Part shown: positions 8,175 through 16,965 of the stretch, one piece after another
Layout of the letters: every line of letters starts with the position of its first letter
How positions within the stretch are numbered: position 1 is the stretch's first letter
Origin: CAYJLF01 sp964371055
Lineage (GTDB): Bacteria > Eisenbacteria > RBG-16-71-46 > CAIMUX01
Reading direction: 5' to 3'
Length of the DNA: 64,000 nucleotides
Assembly (NCBI GenBank): GCA_964371055.1
Contig: CAYJLF010000007.1
Coordinates: 1 to 64,000 of the forward strand
The notes under the pieces: generated by a model
Seen by the model: only the letters and a program-made list of their open reading frames with translations
What the model was told of the DNA's origin: nothing
Database searches by the model: none
Program-made: the position numbers and the translations under genes

Positions 8175-9653
8175 ATGAACGTGCTCTTGATCTACCCGCA
8201 GTTTCCCGACACCTTCTGGAGTTTCAAACACGCCCTGGCCTTCATTCGCAAGCGAGCCGGCCACCAGCCCCTGGGGTTGATCACGGTGGCGGCGATGCTG
8301 CCGCCGGAATGGAACCAGCGCCTCGTCGACACGAATGTCACCCGGCTCACGCGAGCGGACCTTGCCTGGGCGGACCTGGCGATGATCAGTGCGATGAACA
8401 TCCAGCGCGAGTCGGCCGCGGAGCTGATCGCACGCTGCCGGGAGGCGGGGGTCCGGGTCGTGGCCGGCGGGCCGCTCTTCACGGCCGAGCATGAGCGTTT
8501 CGCCGGCGTCGATCACTTTGTCCTCAATGAAGCCGAGCTGACTCTGCCCGACTTTCTTCGGGATCTCGAGGCCGGCTGTGCGACGCGGATGTACCGCACG
8601 GACGAGTTCGCCGACCTTCGGTCGTCGCCGACGCCGCGGTGGGATCTGGTCGAACTGGGTCACTACGCATCGATGAGCATCCAGTACTCCCGCGGCTGCC
8701 CCTACGGATGTGAGTTCTGCAATGTCACCGCTCTGCTCGGACATCGGCCGCGCACGAAGTCGGCCGCCCAGGTCATCGCCGACCTGCAGCAGCTGTACGA
8801 TCGCGGCTGGCGCGGCGGCGTCTTCATCGTCGATGACAACTTCATCGGCAACCGCCGGCTGCTGAAGCGGGAGCTTCTCCCGGCCCTGATCGAGTGGCGT
8901 CGGGGGCGGCGCGGCCTGCCGTTCAACACGGAGGTCTCCATCAACCTGGCCGACGATGCGGAGCTGATGACCATGATGGTGGCGGCCGGATTCCAGACGG
9001 TCTTCGTCGGACTCGAGACGCCCGACGACGGCGCCCTGCGCGAGTGCCAGAAGTCGCAGAATCAGAACCGGGACCTCGTCGACAGTGTCAAGCGGATCCA
9101 GCGAGCCGGCCTCGAGGTGCAGGGTGGCTTCATCGTCGGCTTCGACAGCGATACGCCTTCGATCTTTCAGCGCCAGATCGATTTCATCCAAAGGAGCGGC
9201 GTCGTCACGGCCATGGTCGGCCTGCTCCAGGCCCCGCACGGGACGCGGCTCTACGATCGCCTGAAGAGCGAGGGCCGTCTGCTCGATGAGATGCTCGGAG
9301 ACAACGCGGACGGAACCACCAACGTCGTGCCCCGCATGCCGATCGGGATTCTGAGGGAGGGCTACCAGGGGGTGCTCTCCCACATCTATGCGCCGCGCCA
9401 CTACTACGCCCGGATCCGGACCTTCCTGCGGGAGTACAATCCCCCGCGATCCAGCTGCCGCCGTGGACTCGGTGACGTTGGCGCCTTCTTCCGCTCCGTC
9501 TACCACCTCGGCATCGCGGGCCGGGAGCGAAAGCAGTACTGGGCCCTCGTCTTCAGCACGGCGTTGGTCCGTCCCCGGAAGTTCCCCATGGCCATCAAGC
9601 TGGCCATCTATGGGTTCCATTTCCGTCGAGTTTGTGATCTGCACGTGCGGTAA
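8175..9653 (+). CDS. B12-binding radical SAM protein with DUF4070-like C-terminus
   Basis: The N-terminal third (residues 1-140) is a Rossmann-like cobalamin-binding domain. The radical SAM core has the 4Fe-4S motif C175-x3-C179-x2-C182 (CPYGCEFC). The C-terminal part, with 'APRHYYARIRTFLREY', fits DUF4070 enzymes. Members of this class catalyse methylations or rearrangements on unreactive carbons, and the substrate here is unknown. It lies alone downstream of a response regulator. Confidence is high for the fold and low for the reaction. Confidence 0.9.
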   Translation: MNVLLIYPQFPDTFWSFKHALAFIRKRAGHQPLGLITVAAMLPPEWNQRLVDTNVTRLTRADLAWADLAMISAMNIQRESAAELIARCREAGVRVVAGGPLFTAEHERFAGVDHFVLNEAELTLPDFLRDLEAGCATRMYRTDEFADLRSSPTPRWDLVELGHYASMSIQYSRGCPYGCEFCNVTALLGHRPRTKSAAQVIADLQQLYDRGWRGGVFIVDDNFIGNRRLLKRELLPALIEWRRGRRGLPFNTEVSINLADDAELMTMMVAAGFQTVFVGLETPDDGALRECQKSQNQNRDLVDSVKRIQRAGLEVQGGFIVGFDSDTPSIFQRQIDFIQRSGVVTAMVGLLQAPHGTRLYDRLKSEGRLLDEMLGDNADGTTNVVPRMPIGILREGYQGVLSHIYAPRHYYARIRTFLREYNPPRSSCRRGLGDVGAFFRSVYHLGIAGRERKQYWALVFSTALVRPRKFPMAIKLAIYGFHFRRVCDLHVR

Positions 9654-9917
9654 GGCGTCGGAGCTGGCGGGGCATTCGATCGGACGGGGACCGCACCATC
9701 GTTCGTGACTCTCCGGCGGAATTGTCTTGCGTTCATCCCTCAGCGAAGCCTATGGTCCCTGCAGTTGGCTTGCCGAAAGAGTCTGGTCCGCGCGGGTTCG
9801 TATCCTTCCACGCTGCTTGGCCTCGATTGTCCTTCCTTCTGGGCCCACTCAGGGTCCCTCTCCGATGGATCCGGAGAGACAAAACAGGATCCGCTGTTCG
9901 ATCAAAGGAGAGTCACA
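9654..9917 (+). other. long 5' leader of the RRM gene
   Basis: This 264-bp gap holds no credible ORF. A hairpin at 9858-9878 (CTCTCCG pairing with CGGAGAG around a 7-nt loop) lies about 24 nt before the ribosome binding site AAAGGAGAG. Long structured leaders are typical of cold-shock genes, so thermosensitive control is possible but not shown. Confidence 0.4.
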
Positions 9918-10226
9918 ATGGGCGCCAAGTTGTATGTTGGCAATCTGAGTTTCGATGTCGAGAGTGCCGACCTGGAGCGGATGTTCGCCGATCACGGTTC
10001 GGTCCGCAGCGCGCAGGTCATCACGGACCGCGACACGGGACGCAGCAAGGGATTCGGATTCGTGGAGATGAGCGCCGATGGCGAGGCCCTCGCCGCGATC
10101 TCCGCGTTGAACGGGTGCGAGCTCAAGGGTCGCGCCGTCGTGGTCAACGAGGCCAAGCCCCGTGAGGACCGCAACGGCAGTCGCAGCTACAGCGACAGCC
10201 GCGGCGGAGGCTCGGGCCGCTACTAG
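9918..10226 (+). CDS. glycine-rich RRM RNA-binding protein (cold-shock type)
   Basis: The 102-residue protein has one RRM: RNP2 is LYVGNL at residues 5-10 and RNP1 is KGFGFVEM at 44-51, both with the RNA-stacking aromatics. A short Gly/Ser/Arg tail (RGGGSGRY) follows. This is the layout of cyanobacterial Rbp proteins and their bacterial relatives, which bind RNA and are often cold-induced. ATG 9918 is set by AAAGGAGAG 6 nt upstream; longer frames into the leader lack homology. It is a single-gene unit with its own terminator. Confidence 0.93.
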   Translation: MGAKLYVGNLSFDVESADLERMFADHGSVRSAQVITDRDTGRSKGFGFVEMSADGEALAAISALNGCELKGRAVVVNEAKPREDRNGSRSYSDSRGGGSGRY

Positions 10227-10282
10227 CCGCGACTAGCCGCTGCTGGCAGTCCAGCCGGCACTGGCAGTCTCGTTCTCGCGAA

Positions 10283-10313
10283 CGGTCACCGGGTCAACGC
10301 CCGGTGACCGTTT
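10283..10313 (+). terminator. intrinsic terminator after the RRM gene
   Basis: A perfect 11-bp stem (CGGTCACCGGG with CCCGGTGACCG, 10283-10293 and 10300-10310) closes a 6-nt loop and is followed by TTT. It is 57 nt after the stop codon. Confidence 0.8.
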
Positions 10314-10346
10314 CCGCGTCGCCTGATCCCGCACGAAGAAGGAGAG

Positions 10347-10778
10347 CTACTCCTTCTCCACTTTGTCCTTGCCGGAACCCAGTTTTCCCAGGAAACCCTG
10401 GACGTGCTGCCGAAGTCCGCCCGCGGAGAGCTTCCCGTCGGGCGTCAGCCGGTCAATGATCTGCGGCAGGGCCGCCGCCAGGTGCGAGGTAACCTCCTCG
10501 ACGGACAGCTTCGTCTTCAAGGCCAGTCGCTCGAGTTCATCGGATCCGAGTGCCTGCTTGACCTGATCGGGTGAGATCGGGAGATTGGCGCCGGTGCCGA
10601 CCCACGATCTGACCTGTTCGCCCAGCCCGGATTTGCTCAGCTTCTCCGTCAGCGCCTGCAGGCCGTCCTTCTGCTCGTCGATCATCTCGAGCGCGCCTTC
10701 GATCAGTCTCTTCGGGGCGCCGGCGAGCTCTTCCTTTCCGGCGGTCAGGCGTTGCACCACCGCATCGAACATACCCAT
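10347..10778 (-). CDS. YidB-like / DUF937 family protein
   Basis: The 143-residue protein is mostly helical and contains the pattern '..LGSDELERLALKTKLSVEEVTSHLAAALPQ', then 'IIDRLTPDGKL', seen in YidB and DUF937 proteins. Their role is not established. The start ATG at 10778 is preceded by AGGAGGGAGACC; an in-frame upstream extension to 10991 has no homology and should be ignored. It is cytoplasmic, with no signal peptide. The next minus-strand gene ends 185 nt upstream. Confidence 0.85.
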   Translation of the reverse strand: MGMFDAVVQRLTAGKEELAGAPKRLIEGALEMIDEQKDGLQALTEKLSKSGLGEQVRSWVGTGANLPISPDQVKQALGSDELERLALKTKLSVEEVTSHLAAALPQIIDRLTPDGKLSAGGLRQHVQGFLGKLGSGKDKVEKE

Positions 10779-10963
10779 GGTCTCCCTCCTTCCGCGAGGC
10801 CCCCGATTTCTGTCGCGGGATGCCGGAGAGGAGGCTACAGCCTGGCGGCCGCGCGGGCAACGGGGGCCACGTGCCGAGCGACACCGGTGTCGACCCGCTG
10901 ACGGCCAGGCTGCGGACGGGGAGGAGGTTCCGCGGCGGGGTCGATGCCGATTCTCGGGCGACG

Positions 10964-12667
10964 CTATCCTTCCGTAATCGGTGGCAGGCACATGCAGGTC
11001 TGCCGCAGCTTGACGTCAGCGCGCGCCCATGCCTTCTTGAAGCGCTTCTCCACGTCGCGCTGCTCCGCCGTCGCGCCCCGCCGCTCGAGGCAACGCGACA
11101 GCCCGAAGAGCGACCAGCCGTTCTCCGGGTTCTTTGCGAGATCGGCCCGGTAGACCGCCTCCGCCTCCGCGATCCGACCCGCGCCCAGGAAGATCCCCCC
11201 CAGGGTGTGCCGCACCGGCTGGATCCAATCGGGCGCCTCGTTGTACCGAAGCGCATCTTCCAGCGCAACGGCCCGCCGCAGATGGACGACCGCCGTGTCC
11301 ACCTCCCCGGCCTGGTAGGCGATTTCGCCTGCCATCATCTGGCGTGCGATCTCCAGCACATGCTGAGCCGGATTGTTGCCAACGATCATCTCGGGGGTGA
11401 CGTGTTTCGTCGATTCCTCGAAGAGGGACTGCTCCGCACGCGCCTCCGCGAGGCGCTGGGTCGACGCGTAGGCGACGGCGCGGGTGAAGTGCCGGTGCGC
11501 CGCCGTGATGGGAAGGTAGGGGGGAGGAGCGGGCGCCTGCAGGATTTCCTCCCAGTGTCCGAAGCGCTTGAGTGCCTCGAGTTCGATCGTCATGTAGCCG
11601 TCGGCGAAGAACGCGGCCTCTTCGACAAATTCCGGCGGCATTCCGGCAATCATCTCGCGCGCGGCCCGGATGGCGTTCCGGCTGCTGCCCTGCATCATCT
11701 CCGCCCACGACAGGAAGTGGTGGTTGTGGGCCATGTAGATCCGGTAGAAGCCCTGATCCGGCACCCGTTTGCGATAGTCACGGTCGACCTCGATGGCGCG
11801 GCGGTTTGCCTGCGCGGCCTCCTCCCACCGGCCGATGCGCGAATAGATGTGGGCCGGCATGTGGACGAGGTGGCCGGTCCCGGTGACCGTCTGGCGGAGG
11901 CGGTCGGCCGCGGCGACGCCCCGCTCCGGATGCCGGGACGCTTCGACCGTGTGAATGTACAGATGATTGGCGCCCGGGTGGTCGGGATCGAGCTTGAGCA
12001 CGGCCTCGAGCGCGGCGAGCACCTCCTCGGTTCCCGGCTGCGGCTGTCCATCCTGTGTCCAGAGATCCCAGGGGCGCAGATCCATCATCGACTCGGCGAA
12101 GAGTGTTCCCACGTCGGCGTCGTTCGGGTGGGCGCGCCAGACCGTGCGCATCGCGTCGGCGTAGGCGGCATCCAAGGGCGTGCGATCCTCAGGGGGCGGA
12201 TCGGCATAGCGGGCCGCGAGGGCTCCGATCAGAGCGCGCTCGACATCGGAGGCGCGCGCCGAGAGCGCCCGGGCCTTCGTCAGGGCCTCCCACGCGGCCC
12301 GGGAGTGCTCGGGATCCATGGCAGGGTTGTTGATGTGGGGTCCATGGACGAGGGCGATGCCCCACCATGCCATCGCGCAGTTGGGATCGGAGGCGAGTGC
12401 AGCGTGGAAGGATCGCACCGCTTCGTCATGGTTGAAAGCGAAAGCGAAGATCAGCCCCTGGTCGAAGTACCGCTGGGCGTCCTTCGATCGGGTGGTCACC
12501 TCGCGGTGATGCTTGCCCAAACCCGAGTAGAGGGGCTGCTTCGCCGCCTCTCCACTGCGTGCGGGCTGCGGTGTGGCGAGAAGAGCGATCTGAGCGACGG
12601 CCACGGCGAGGATCGCGGTGCGGCCGGCGGGAATGGACCGCCGGTGCCGGAAAGTCGTCGAACGCAT
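10964..12667 (-). CDS. exported TPR-repeat protein
   Basis: The 567-residue protein has an N-terminal signal peptide (hydrophobic 'TAILAVAVAQIALLA') followed by many tetratricopeptide-like helix pairs, for example around 'AFAFNHDEAVRSFHAALASDP', spread from about residue 55 to 550. TPRs bind other proteins; no catalytic motif is visible. Similar proteins are common in Planctomycetes and Acidobacteria and are annotated only as TPR proteins. ATG 12667 is preceded by GAAGGAGGACC. The C-terminus has CMC, perhaps a metal- or disulfide-forming pair. Confidence 0.88.
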   Translation of the reverse strand: MRSTTFRHRRSIPAGRTAILAVAVAQIALLATPQPARSGEAAKQPLYSGLGKHHREVTTRSKDAQRYFDQGLIFAFAFNHDEAVRSFHAALASDPNCAMAWWGIALVHGPHINNPAMDPEHSRAAWEALTKARALSARASDVERALIGALAARYADPPPEDRTPLDAAYADAMRTVWRAHPNDADVGTLFAESMMDLRPWDLWTQDGQPQPGTEEVLAALEAVLKLDPDHPGANHLYIHTVEASRHPERGVAAADRLRQTVTGTGHLVHMPAHIYSRIGRWEEAAQANRRAIEVDRDYRKRVPDQGFYRIYMAHNHHFLSWAEMMQGSSRNAIRAAREMIAGMPPEFVEEAAFFADGYMTIELEALKRFGHWEEILQAPAPPPYLPITAAHRHFTRAVAYASTQRLAEARAEQSLFEESTKHVTPEMIVGNNPAQHVLEIARQMMAGEIAYQAGEVDTAVVHLRRAVALEDALRYNEAPDWIQPVRHTLGGIFLGAGRIAEAEAVYRADLAKNPENGWSLFGLSRCLERRGATAEQRDVEKRFKKAWARADVKLRQTCMCLPPITEG

Positions 12668-12816
12668 AGCACGGTCCTCCTTCTGAGGTTCAGCGAACAC
12701 AAAGACGCGAAACCGATCAGCATAGGATGCTCAAACGGATGAACGAGGGCGCCAGGCCCGCCGGGCCTGCATCGAGGCGAGACTCTCGAGCGAAATCGAG
12801 AACACCACGCCAGCGA

Positions 12817-13113
12817 TCAGACGATCCGGAAGATCTCCCTGTGTCCACCCTCTACCAGATCCATGTACCCGACCAGCGCCTCCTGGACCTCCGGCCGCGA
12901 GCCGAAGTCCATCATGTGCCCCTCGAACGCGGCCAGCGACCCGACCTCGGCGTCCAGCACGACCGTCCAGTAGCCGGCGACGGAGTCCACCATCACTCGG
13001 CAGTTCCGAAACCCATCCAGCTGCTCCATCGAAGGGATCGTGCGCTTGAACTTCTCAGCCAGGAGTCTGGCTTTCCCTGGCTTGCACCGGAACACATCGC
13101 GAACGACGTACAT
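12817..13113 (-). CDS. small dimeric alpha-beta-barrel-like protein
   Basis: The 98-residue protein begins MYVVRDVFRCKPGK and alternates strands and helices in the ferredoxin-like pattern of dimeric alpha-beta barrels (ABM/EthD-like). It is probably cytoplasmic and its function is unknown. GAGGAGG lies 5-6 nt before ATG 13113. The reading frame continues upstream without a stop to 13260, because the preceding gene remnant is in the same frame; that extension is the tail of a decayed ASCH gene, not part of this protein. Confidence 0.65.
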   Translation of the reverse strand: MYVVRDVFRCKPGKARLLAEKFKRTIPSMEQLDGFRNCRVMVDSVAGYWTVVLDAEVGSLAAFEGHMMDFGSRPEVQEALVGYMDLVEGGHREIFRIV

Positions 13114-13401
13114 GGTCAGCCTCCTCTTGAATGCGATGGCCGAGACCCACGGGTTCTCGTTCCATCGGTTGACGGGGAGTGTGTGAACCTGGTCCCACCA
13201 GCGAGCGAGATCTTCGCGTTCCGTCTCTGTCGCCTTCGGTGAAGCACTCTCATGCCACATGCCACCTTCGCGTTCGATGTCCTGGTCGCTGATCTGCCGA
13301 AGTCATTCCAGCAGGACGTCGGTGATCCAGCGTGACACCATCATCGGTACGGAGGAGGTTCCCTGGCGATCCAAGTGGACAGACGGCCGCAAGGTCCGGC
13401 C
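13114..13401 (-). pseudogene. remnant of an ASCH-domain gene
   Basis: Reading the minus strand, the frame gives 'LRPSVHL', then 'SRWITDVLLE', a stop codon (13303-13305), 'LRQISDQDIEREGG', and finally 'RWNENPWVSAIAFKRR'. These match, in order, the conserved 'KPSIHM', 'RxxLxVTDVRVERLQDISEEDA' and 'NPWVWVIEFRR' blocks of phage-like ASCH (PUA-like RNA-binding) proteins. The 'HMPRWASR' segment is scrambled and a stop splits the frame. A possible N-terminal trace (RKSHRRTV) lies further upstream. The similarity is recognised by eye and needs a profile search. Confidence 0.45.
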
Positions 13402-14232
13402 CCATACGCTGATCGCCCTTGAGCACAGTTCGCCGGTGGGACTTCCGGTCCGCCCCGACACGCGCCCACGTCGCCTCTCCTTTCATGACGCGGCGGCGCC
13501 TTCCCCCTTTCGCCAGAGCCGCCTCAGTCGAGGGGGAGAGCGCGCTTCCCCCGTGGAAAAACCGAGCAGTGTAACGCCGATCCAACGCCAGCGGAAGCCG
13601 CATCGCGAAACTGGGGATCGCCGGTCGCATCATGCGTGCGGAAAACGTCACGGGTGTCCCGGTTCGGTTGAAACCTGACACCCCTGGGCTCAGGACTATG
13701 GAGCGAAGAAGAAGCCTACGCAGCCTGGCGATCGTTGCTGAGCATCCCGCCGATTCGCCTGCCGGGATGGACACGCCCAGCGGCGCGTCCTACGTCCTCG
13801 TCAGAATCGGTCAGCCGGCTGCCAGGTCCTCGACGGCAACCTTCGCCCTGATCGGGGCAAGGTATGCAACGGTCGCCCGCCGCGGCGCCGACTCGCCGAA
13901 GAGGTTCACCCGGTCCAGAGGTTGCGCTACAGACTCCGAGGGAATCTCTCGGGCGGCGGGTCTCGCGTTTGAGCGGCGTGAGGTCGGCGGTCCTCAGCCT
14001 CGCCGCCCCGGTCGTGTAGCAGGCGCAGGCGACGGACCGCCGGGGGAGAGGACCACCGGACCTCGTGGCCCTGGTTGCGGTTGCAGCCGCGGGCGCAACG
14101 CCGGTCCTTGGGTTCGCGCCGACACCGGGCGGAGGTCAGCGCGGCGTTGTAGAGAAGGCCGTGACAGGTCGCCGTTGACAGCCATCTTGCCCGTATGTTC
14201 AACTCCCTCTTCAGTAACTAGTTGCAGTTCGC
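13402..14232. other. about 0.8 kb without a recognisable gene
   Basis: No frame here has family-like sequence, a good ribosome binding site or codon use like its neighbours. Short open frames exist on both strands but read as low-complexity Arg/Gly/Pro-rich text. TTGACA at 14175-14180 may be part of the tRNA-Ser promoter, but I see no -10 at standard spacing. The stretch, together with the ASCH remnant, looks like a site of past insertion and decay beside the tRNA cluster. Confidence 0.5.
13652..13683. repeat. 32-bp interrupted palindrome, possible IS-end relic
   Basis: GGGTGTC (13652-13658) pairs with GACACCC (13677-13683), and inside it GGTT pairs with AACC. The outer end reads TGTCAGGTTTC on the minus strand, reminiscent of insertion-sequence termini, but no partner end or transposase was found. 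Confidence 0.25.
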
Positions 14233-14322
14233 GGAGAGATGGCCGAGTGGTTGAAGGCGGCGGTCTCGAAAACCGCTGTGGGGGTAACCTCACCGGGGGT
14301 TCGAATCCCTCTCTCTCCGCCA
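14233..14322 (+). tRNA. tRNA-Ser(CGA)
   Basis: A full class II tRNA: acceptor GGAGAGA pairs with TCTCTCC, the anticodon loop is CTCGAAA (anticodon CGA), a long variable arm is present, the T loop is TTCGAAT, discriminator is G and CCA is encoded. It opens a three-tRNA cluster. Confidence 0.95.
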
Positions 14323-14445
14323 GCTTATCGGCCAGCAGACGGACCGGCTCACGAGGCCGGTTGGGTGGACGGTCCGCGGGGCCTGATTTGGGCTTGAGTG
14401 GCGGGGGGGCGCTAACGTAGAGTCCTCCACGGTTTCCGGTTTCGC

Positions 14446-14534
14446 GGAGAGATGTCCGAGTGGTTTAAGGAGCACGCCTGGAGAGCGTGTAGGCCCAAAA
14501 GGCCTCCAGGGTTCGAATCCCTGTCTCTCCGCCA
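14446..14534 (+). tRNA. tRNA-Ser(GGA)
   Basis: The acceptor stem is identical to that of the preceding tRNA-Ser. The anticodon loop is CTGGAGA (anticodon GGA), with a long variable arm, TTCGAAT in the T loop and encoded GCCA. The 123-nt spacer before it contains no ORF; TAACGT at about 14414 may be a -10 box. Confidence 0.95.
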
Positions 14535-14611
14535 GTTCGACCGGGCCAGTCCGACCGGCTCGGGGCGGCCCGGCGGGGCGGCTTGGGTGGATTCGGGTTC
14601 GCTTTGTTTCT

Positions 14612-14684
14612 GGGGATGTAGCTCAGCTGGGAGAGCGCCTCGTTCGCAACGAGGAGGTCGACGGTTCGATCCCGTTCATCTCCA
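14612..14684 (+). tRNA. tRNA-Ala(CGC)
   Basis: Acceptor GGGGATG pairs with CATCTCC, D arm GCTCAGCTGGGAGAGC is canonical, the anticodon loop TTCGCAA gives CGC (Ala) and the T loop is TTCGATC. CCA is not encoded. A T-run (14687-14691) follows directly. Confidence 0.95.
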
Positions 14685-14696
14685 CATTTTTCGAGT

Positions 14697-14973
14697 TCCG
14701 GCCGTGCTAGACGGGGAGTTAGCGGTGCCCTGTGACCCGCAATCCGCTCCAGCGGGGTTGAACTCCCTTCCGAGGTCCCTTCCCGGAGGGCCGGTGAGGA
14801 AGACACGGGGCTTTGAAGGCCAGGCCCCGCGCAACGGAGGCCTGCCAACCCCGTCAGGACCGGAAGGTAGCAGCGGTACGCAGAAACTTCCGGGTGCCGC
14901 GGATCAGCCTGACCCGAGCCACCGGCGACCCCATCGCGTCCTTTGGTGGATCGGAGGAGGGTGCACGGTCCGG
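14697..14973 (+). ncRNA. ffs: SRP RNA, long type with Alu domain (scRNA)
   Basis: The S-domain core GACCGGAAGGTAGCAGC is near-universal for SRP RNA. Unlike the 4.5S type, the 5' part reads GTGCTAG, GGGGAG, TAGCGGTGCCCTGT and CGCAATCCGCTC, closely matching the Alu domain of Bacillus scRNA. The 5' CCGTGC pairs with the 3' GCACGG, which sets ends near 14697 and 14973, about 277 nt. It acts with Ffh in co-translational membrane targeting. The exact ends are estimates. Confidence 0.93.
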
Positions 14974-15009
14974 GTTGTCAGACCGGCGGTGCGACGTCCG
15001 GTCGGGAAG

Positions 15010-15035
15010 AGCCGGGGGGATCGCCCTCCGGCTTT
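15010..15035 (+). terminator. intrinsic terminator between SRP RNA and dnaX
   Basis: AGCCGGGGGG pairs with CCCTCCGGCT (10 bp, one G-U) around the tetraloop ATCG, followed by TTCCTGTT. The T-run is short. It lies 36 nt after the SRP RNA and 48 nt before dnaX. Confidence 0.6.
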
Positions 15036-15082
15036 CCTGTTGAAAGTCCGCCGGGAGTGCAGCCTGGCTTGGTGAGGCGACC

Positions 15083-16882
15083 ATGACCTATCTGGTCCTC
15101 GCGTTGAAGTGGCGCCCGCAGCGGTTCGATGACGTCGTCGGGCAGGAGCATGTCTCCCGCACGCTCTCGAACGCCCTCAAGACGGGGCGGGCGGCGCAGG
15201 CCTATCTCTTCACCGGGCCGCGCGGCGTCGGCAAGACCTCGATGGCGCGGATCCTGGCCAAGGCGTTGAACTGCGGCGAGGCGCCGGCGGACGAGCCGTG
15301 CAACCAGTGCGCTGCCTGCCGCGAGATCACCGGCGGGCGCTCGATGGACGTGATCGAGATCGACGGCGCGAGCAACCGCGGCATCGATGACATCCGCGAG
15401 CTGCGCGAGGCGGTTCGCTATGCCCCGGCGAGCCTGAAGCGCAAGGTCTACATCATCGACGAAGTCCACATGCTCACCCAGGATGCGTTCAACGCGCTCC
15501 TGAAGACGCTGGAGGAGCCGCCGGCGCACGTCGTCTTCGTGCTGGCGACGACCGAGCCGCTCAAGGTGCCGGCGACGATCCTCTCGCGCTGCCAGCGATT
15601 CGACTTCGCGCGCCTGGGACCCCGCGCGGCGATGCAGCGCCTGCGACAGATCTGCGACGCGGAGGGAATCGCGGCCGACGACGAGGGGCTCTTCCTGATC
15701 GGCCGGCGGGCGGACGGATCGATGCGGGATGCGCTCACCCTGCTCGACCAGGTGATTGCCGGCAGCCCCGAGCGCCTGTCGGTCGACGAGGTGCGCGCCG
15801 CGCTCGGCGTGGCGGGGCGCGAGATCTTCTTCGAGTGGACCGAGGCGATGATGGCGCGGGATGCGGCCCGCGCGCTGCGCTCCCTGGCGAACGCGCTCGA
15901 TAGTGGAGCGAACCTGCTTGAGCTCTCCGATGAGTTCCTGGTCCACCTGCGCAATCTCCTCCTGCTCGCGACCGATCCGACCCTCGTCGAGATGGTGGAA
16001 GCGACGGACGAAGAGATTGCCCGGTACACGGCCCAGGCCGGATCGCTGGCCGCGACCGATCTGCTCCGCTGCTGCCGAATCTGTCTGGAGACCGGCGCGT
16101 TGATGCGCCGCAGCGGACAGCCACGAGCTCACTTCGAGGTCGCGCTGGCGGAGATGTGCCTCCTGCCGACCTCGGTCGAGCTCAGGAAGTTCATCGAGGC
16201 GGCGCGCGGGCGGGTACGGAGGGAGGACGCATCGGCGCCGGCGGTACGGCCGCGAGTCGCCGCGGCACCCCCGCCGGGATCGAGCGCGGTTCCGACGCCG
16301 GTCGTGACGAGGACGGAGAAGAAGCCTCGCGAGGGCGAGGATCGCGGCGCCCGCGGCGAGGGCGAGTCGGGCGCCGAAGCGGCGGTCGAACCTCCGCCGG
16401 TCCACCCCGCCGCGTCCCATCTCGTCATCGAAGCGGTGCAGGAAGCGGCGGCCGATCCGGAGCACCTGCCGCTCTCGGCCGAGGCCGAGCCCTGGACCCG
16501 CGTCCTCGCCGAGCTGGCGGCGAAAAAGGCCGGACTGGCTGCAAACCTGGTCGGATCGTTCGCCGCGGGAGAGGAGGATCGGATCCTGCGCGTGATGGTT
16601 CCGGGTCTCGGTTCCTACCAGCGTGGAGCGCTCGAACGGCCGGCGCACCGGAAACTGATCATGGAGCTGATCGCGAGCCACTTCGGGCGGCCCCTCGGCG
16701 TTCGCTTCGACGAGGCGCCGGCGGGAGCCGGGGCGGTCGCGGGCGGCGTGGGGGGGGCTCCCGACCCCGTTCCTTCGCGCGGCGAGCCGGCAGGGGCCGG
16801 CCGTGACGCGCCGGCCGCGTCTCCCGAGGGAGTGCGCCGGATCACAGACCTTTTCGGCGGCGAGGTGATCGGGCCGGCTTGA
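15083..16882 (+). CDS. dnaX: DNA polymerase III subunits gamma/tau
   Basis: The clamp-loader ATPase is recognised by Walker A GPRGVGKT (45-52), the zinc-binding Cys set C64, C73, C76 and C79, the Walker B-like DEVHML and the SRC motif with its arginine finger. The protein is 599 residues. After the AAA+ and collar domains (to about 370) an Ala/Pro/Glu-rich linker leads to a C-terminal tau-like domain. I see no clear slippery site for the gamma form. It heads the classical dnaX-ybaB-recR gene order. Confidence 0.97.
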   Translation: MTYLVLALKWRPQRFDDVVGQEHVSRTLSNALKTGRAAQAYLFTGPRGVGKTSMARILAKALNCGEAPADEPCNQCAACREITGGRSMDVIEIDGASNRGIDDIRELREAVRYAPASLKRKVYIIDEVHMLTQDAFNALLKTLEEPPAHVVFVLATTEPLKVPATILSRCQRFDFARLGPRAAMQRLRQICDAEGIAADDEGLFLIGRRADGSMRDALTLLDQVIAGSPERLSVDEVRAALGVAGREIFFEWTEAMMARDAARALRSLANALDSGANLLELSDEFLVHLRNLLLLATDPTLVEMVEATDEEIARYTAQAGSLAATDLLRCCRICLETGALMRRSGQPRAHFEVALAEMCLLPTSVELRKFIEAARGRVRREDASAPAVRPRVAAAPPPGSSAVPTPVVTRTEKKPREGEDRGARGEGESGAEAAVEPPPVHPAASHLVIEAVQEAAADPEHLPLSAEAEPWTRVLAELAAKKAGLAANLVGSFAAGEEDRILRVMVPGLGSYQRGALERPAHRKLIMELIASHFGRPLGVRFDEAPAGAGAVAGGVGGAPDPVPSRGEPAGAGRDAPAASPEGVRRITDLFGGEVIGPA

Positions 16883-16965
16883 AGGCTGGTCCCGGCACCC
16901 GACGGGCCGTCGGATCGCAGCTGCTTGGCGCCGCCTGTCCGGCGCGCCGAGAGGAGGATCACGCG

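Noticed and set aside
13652..13683. Insertion-sequence terminus
   Set aside because: The palindrome recalls IS ends but there is no second end, target duplication or transposase, so it is kept only as a low-confidence repeat.
15083..16882. Programmed frameshift site for DnaX gamma
   Set aside because: No A-rich slippery heptamer was found near the expected position; gamma production cannot be claimed.
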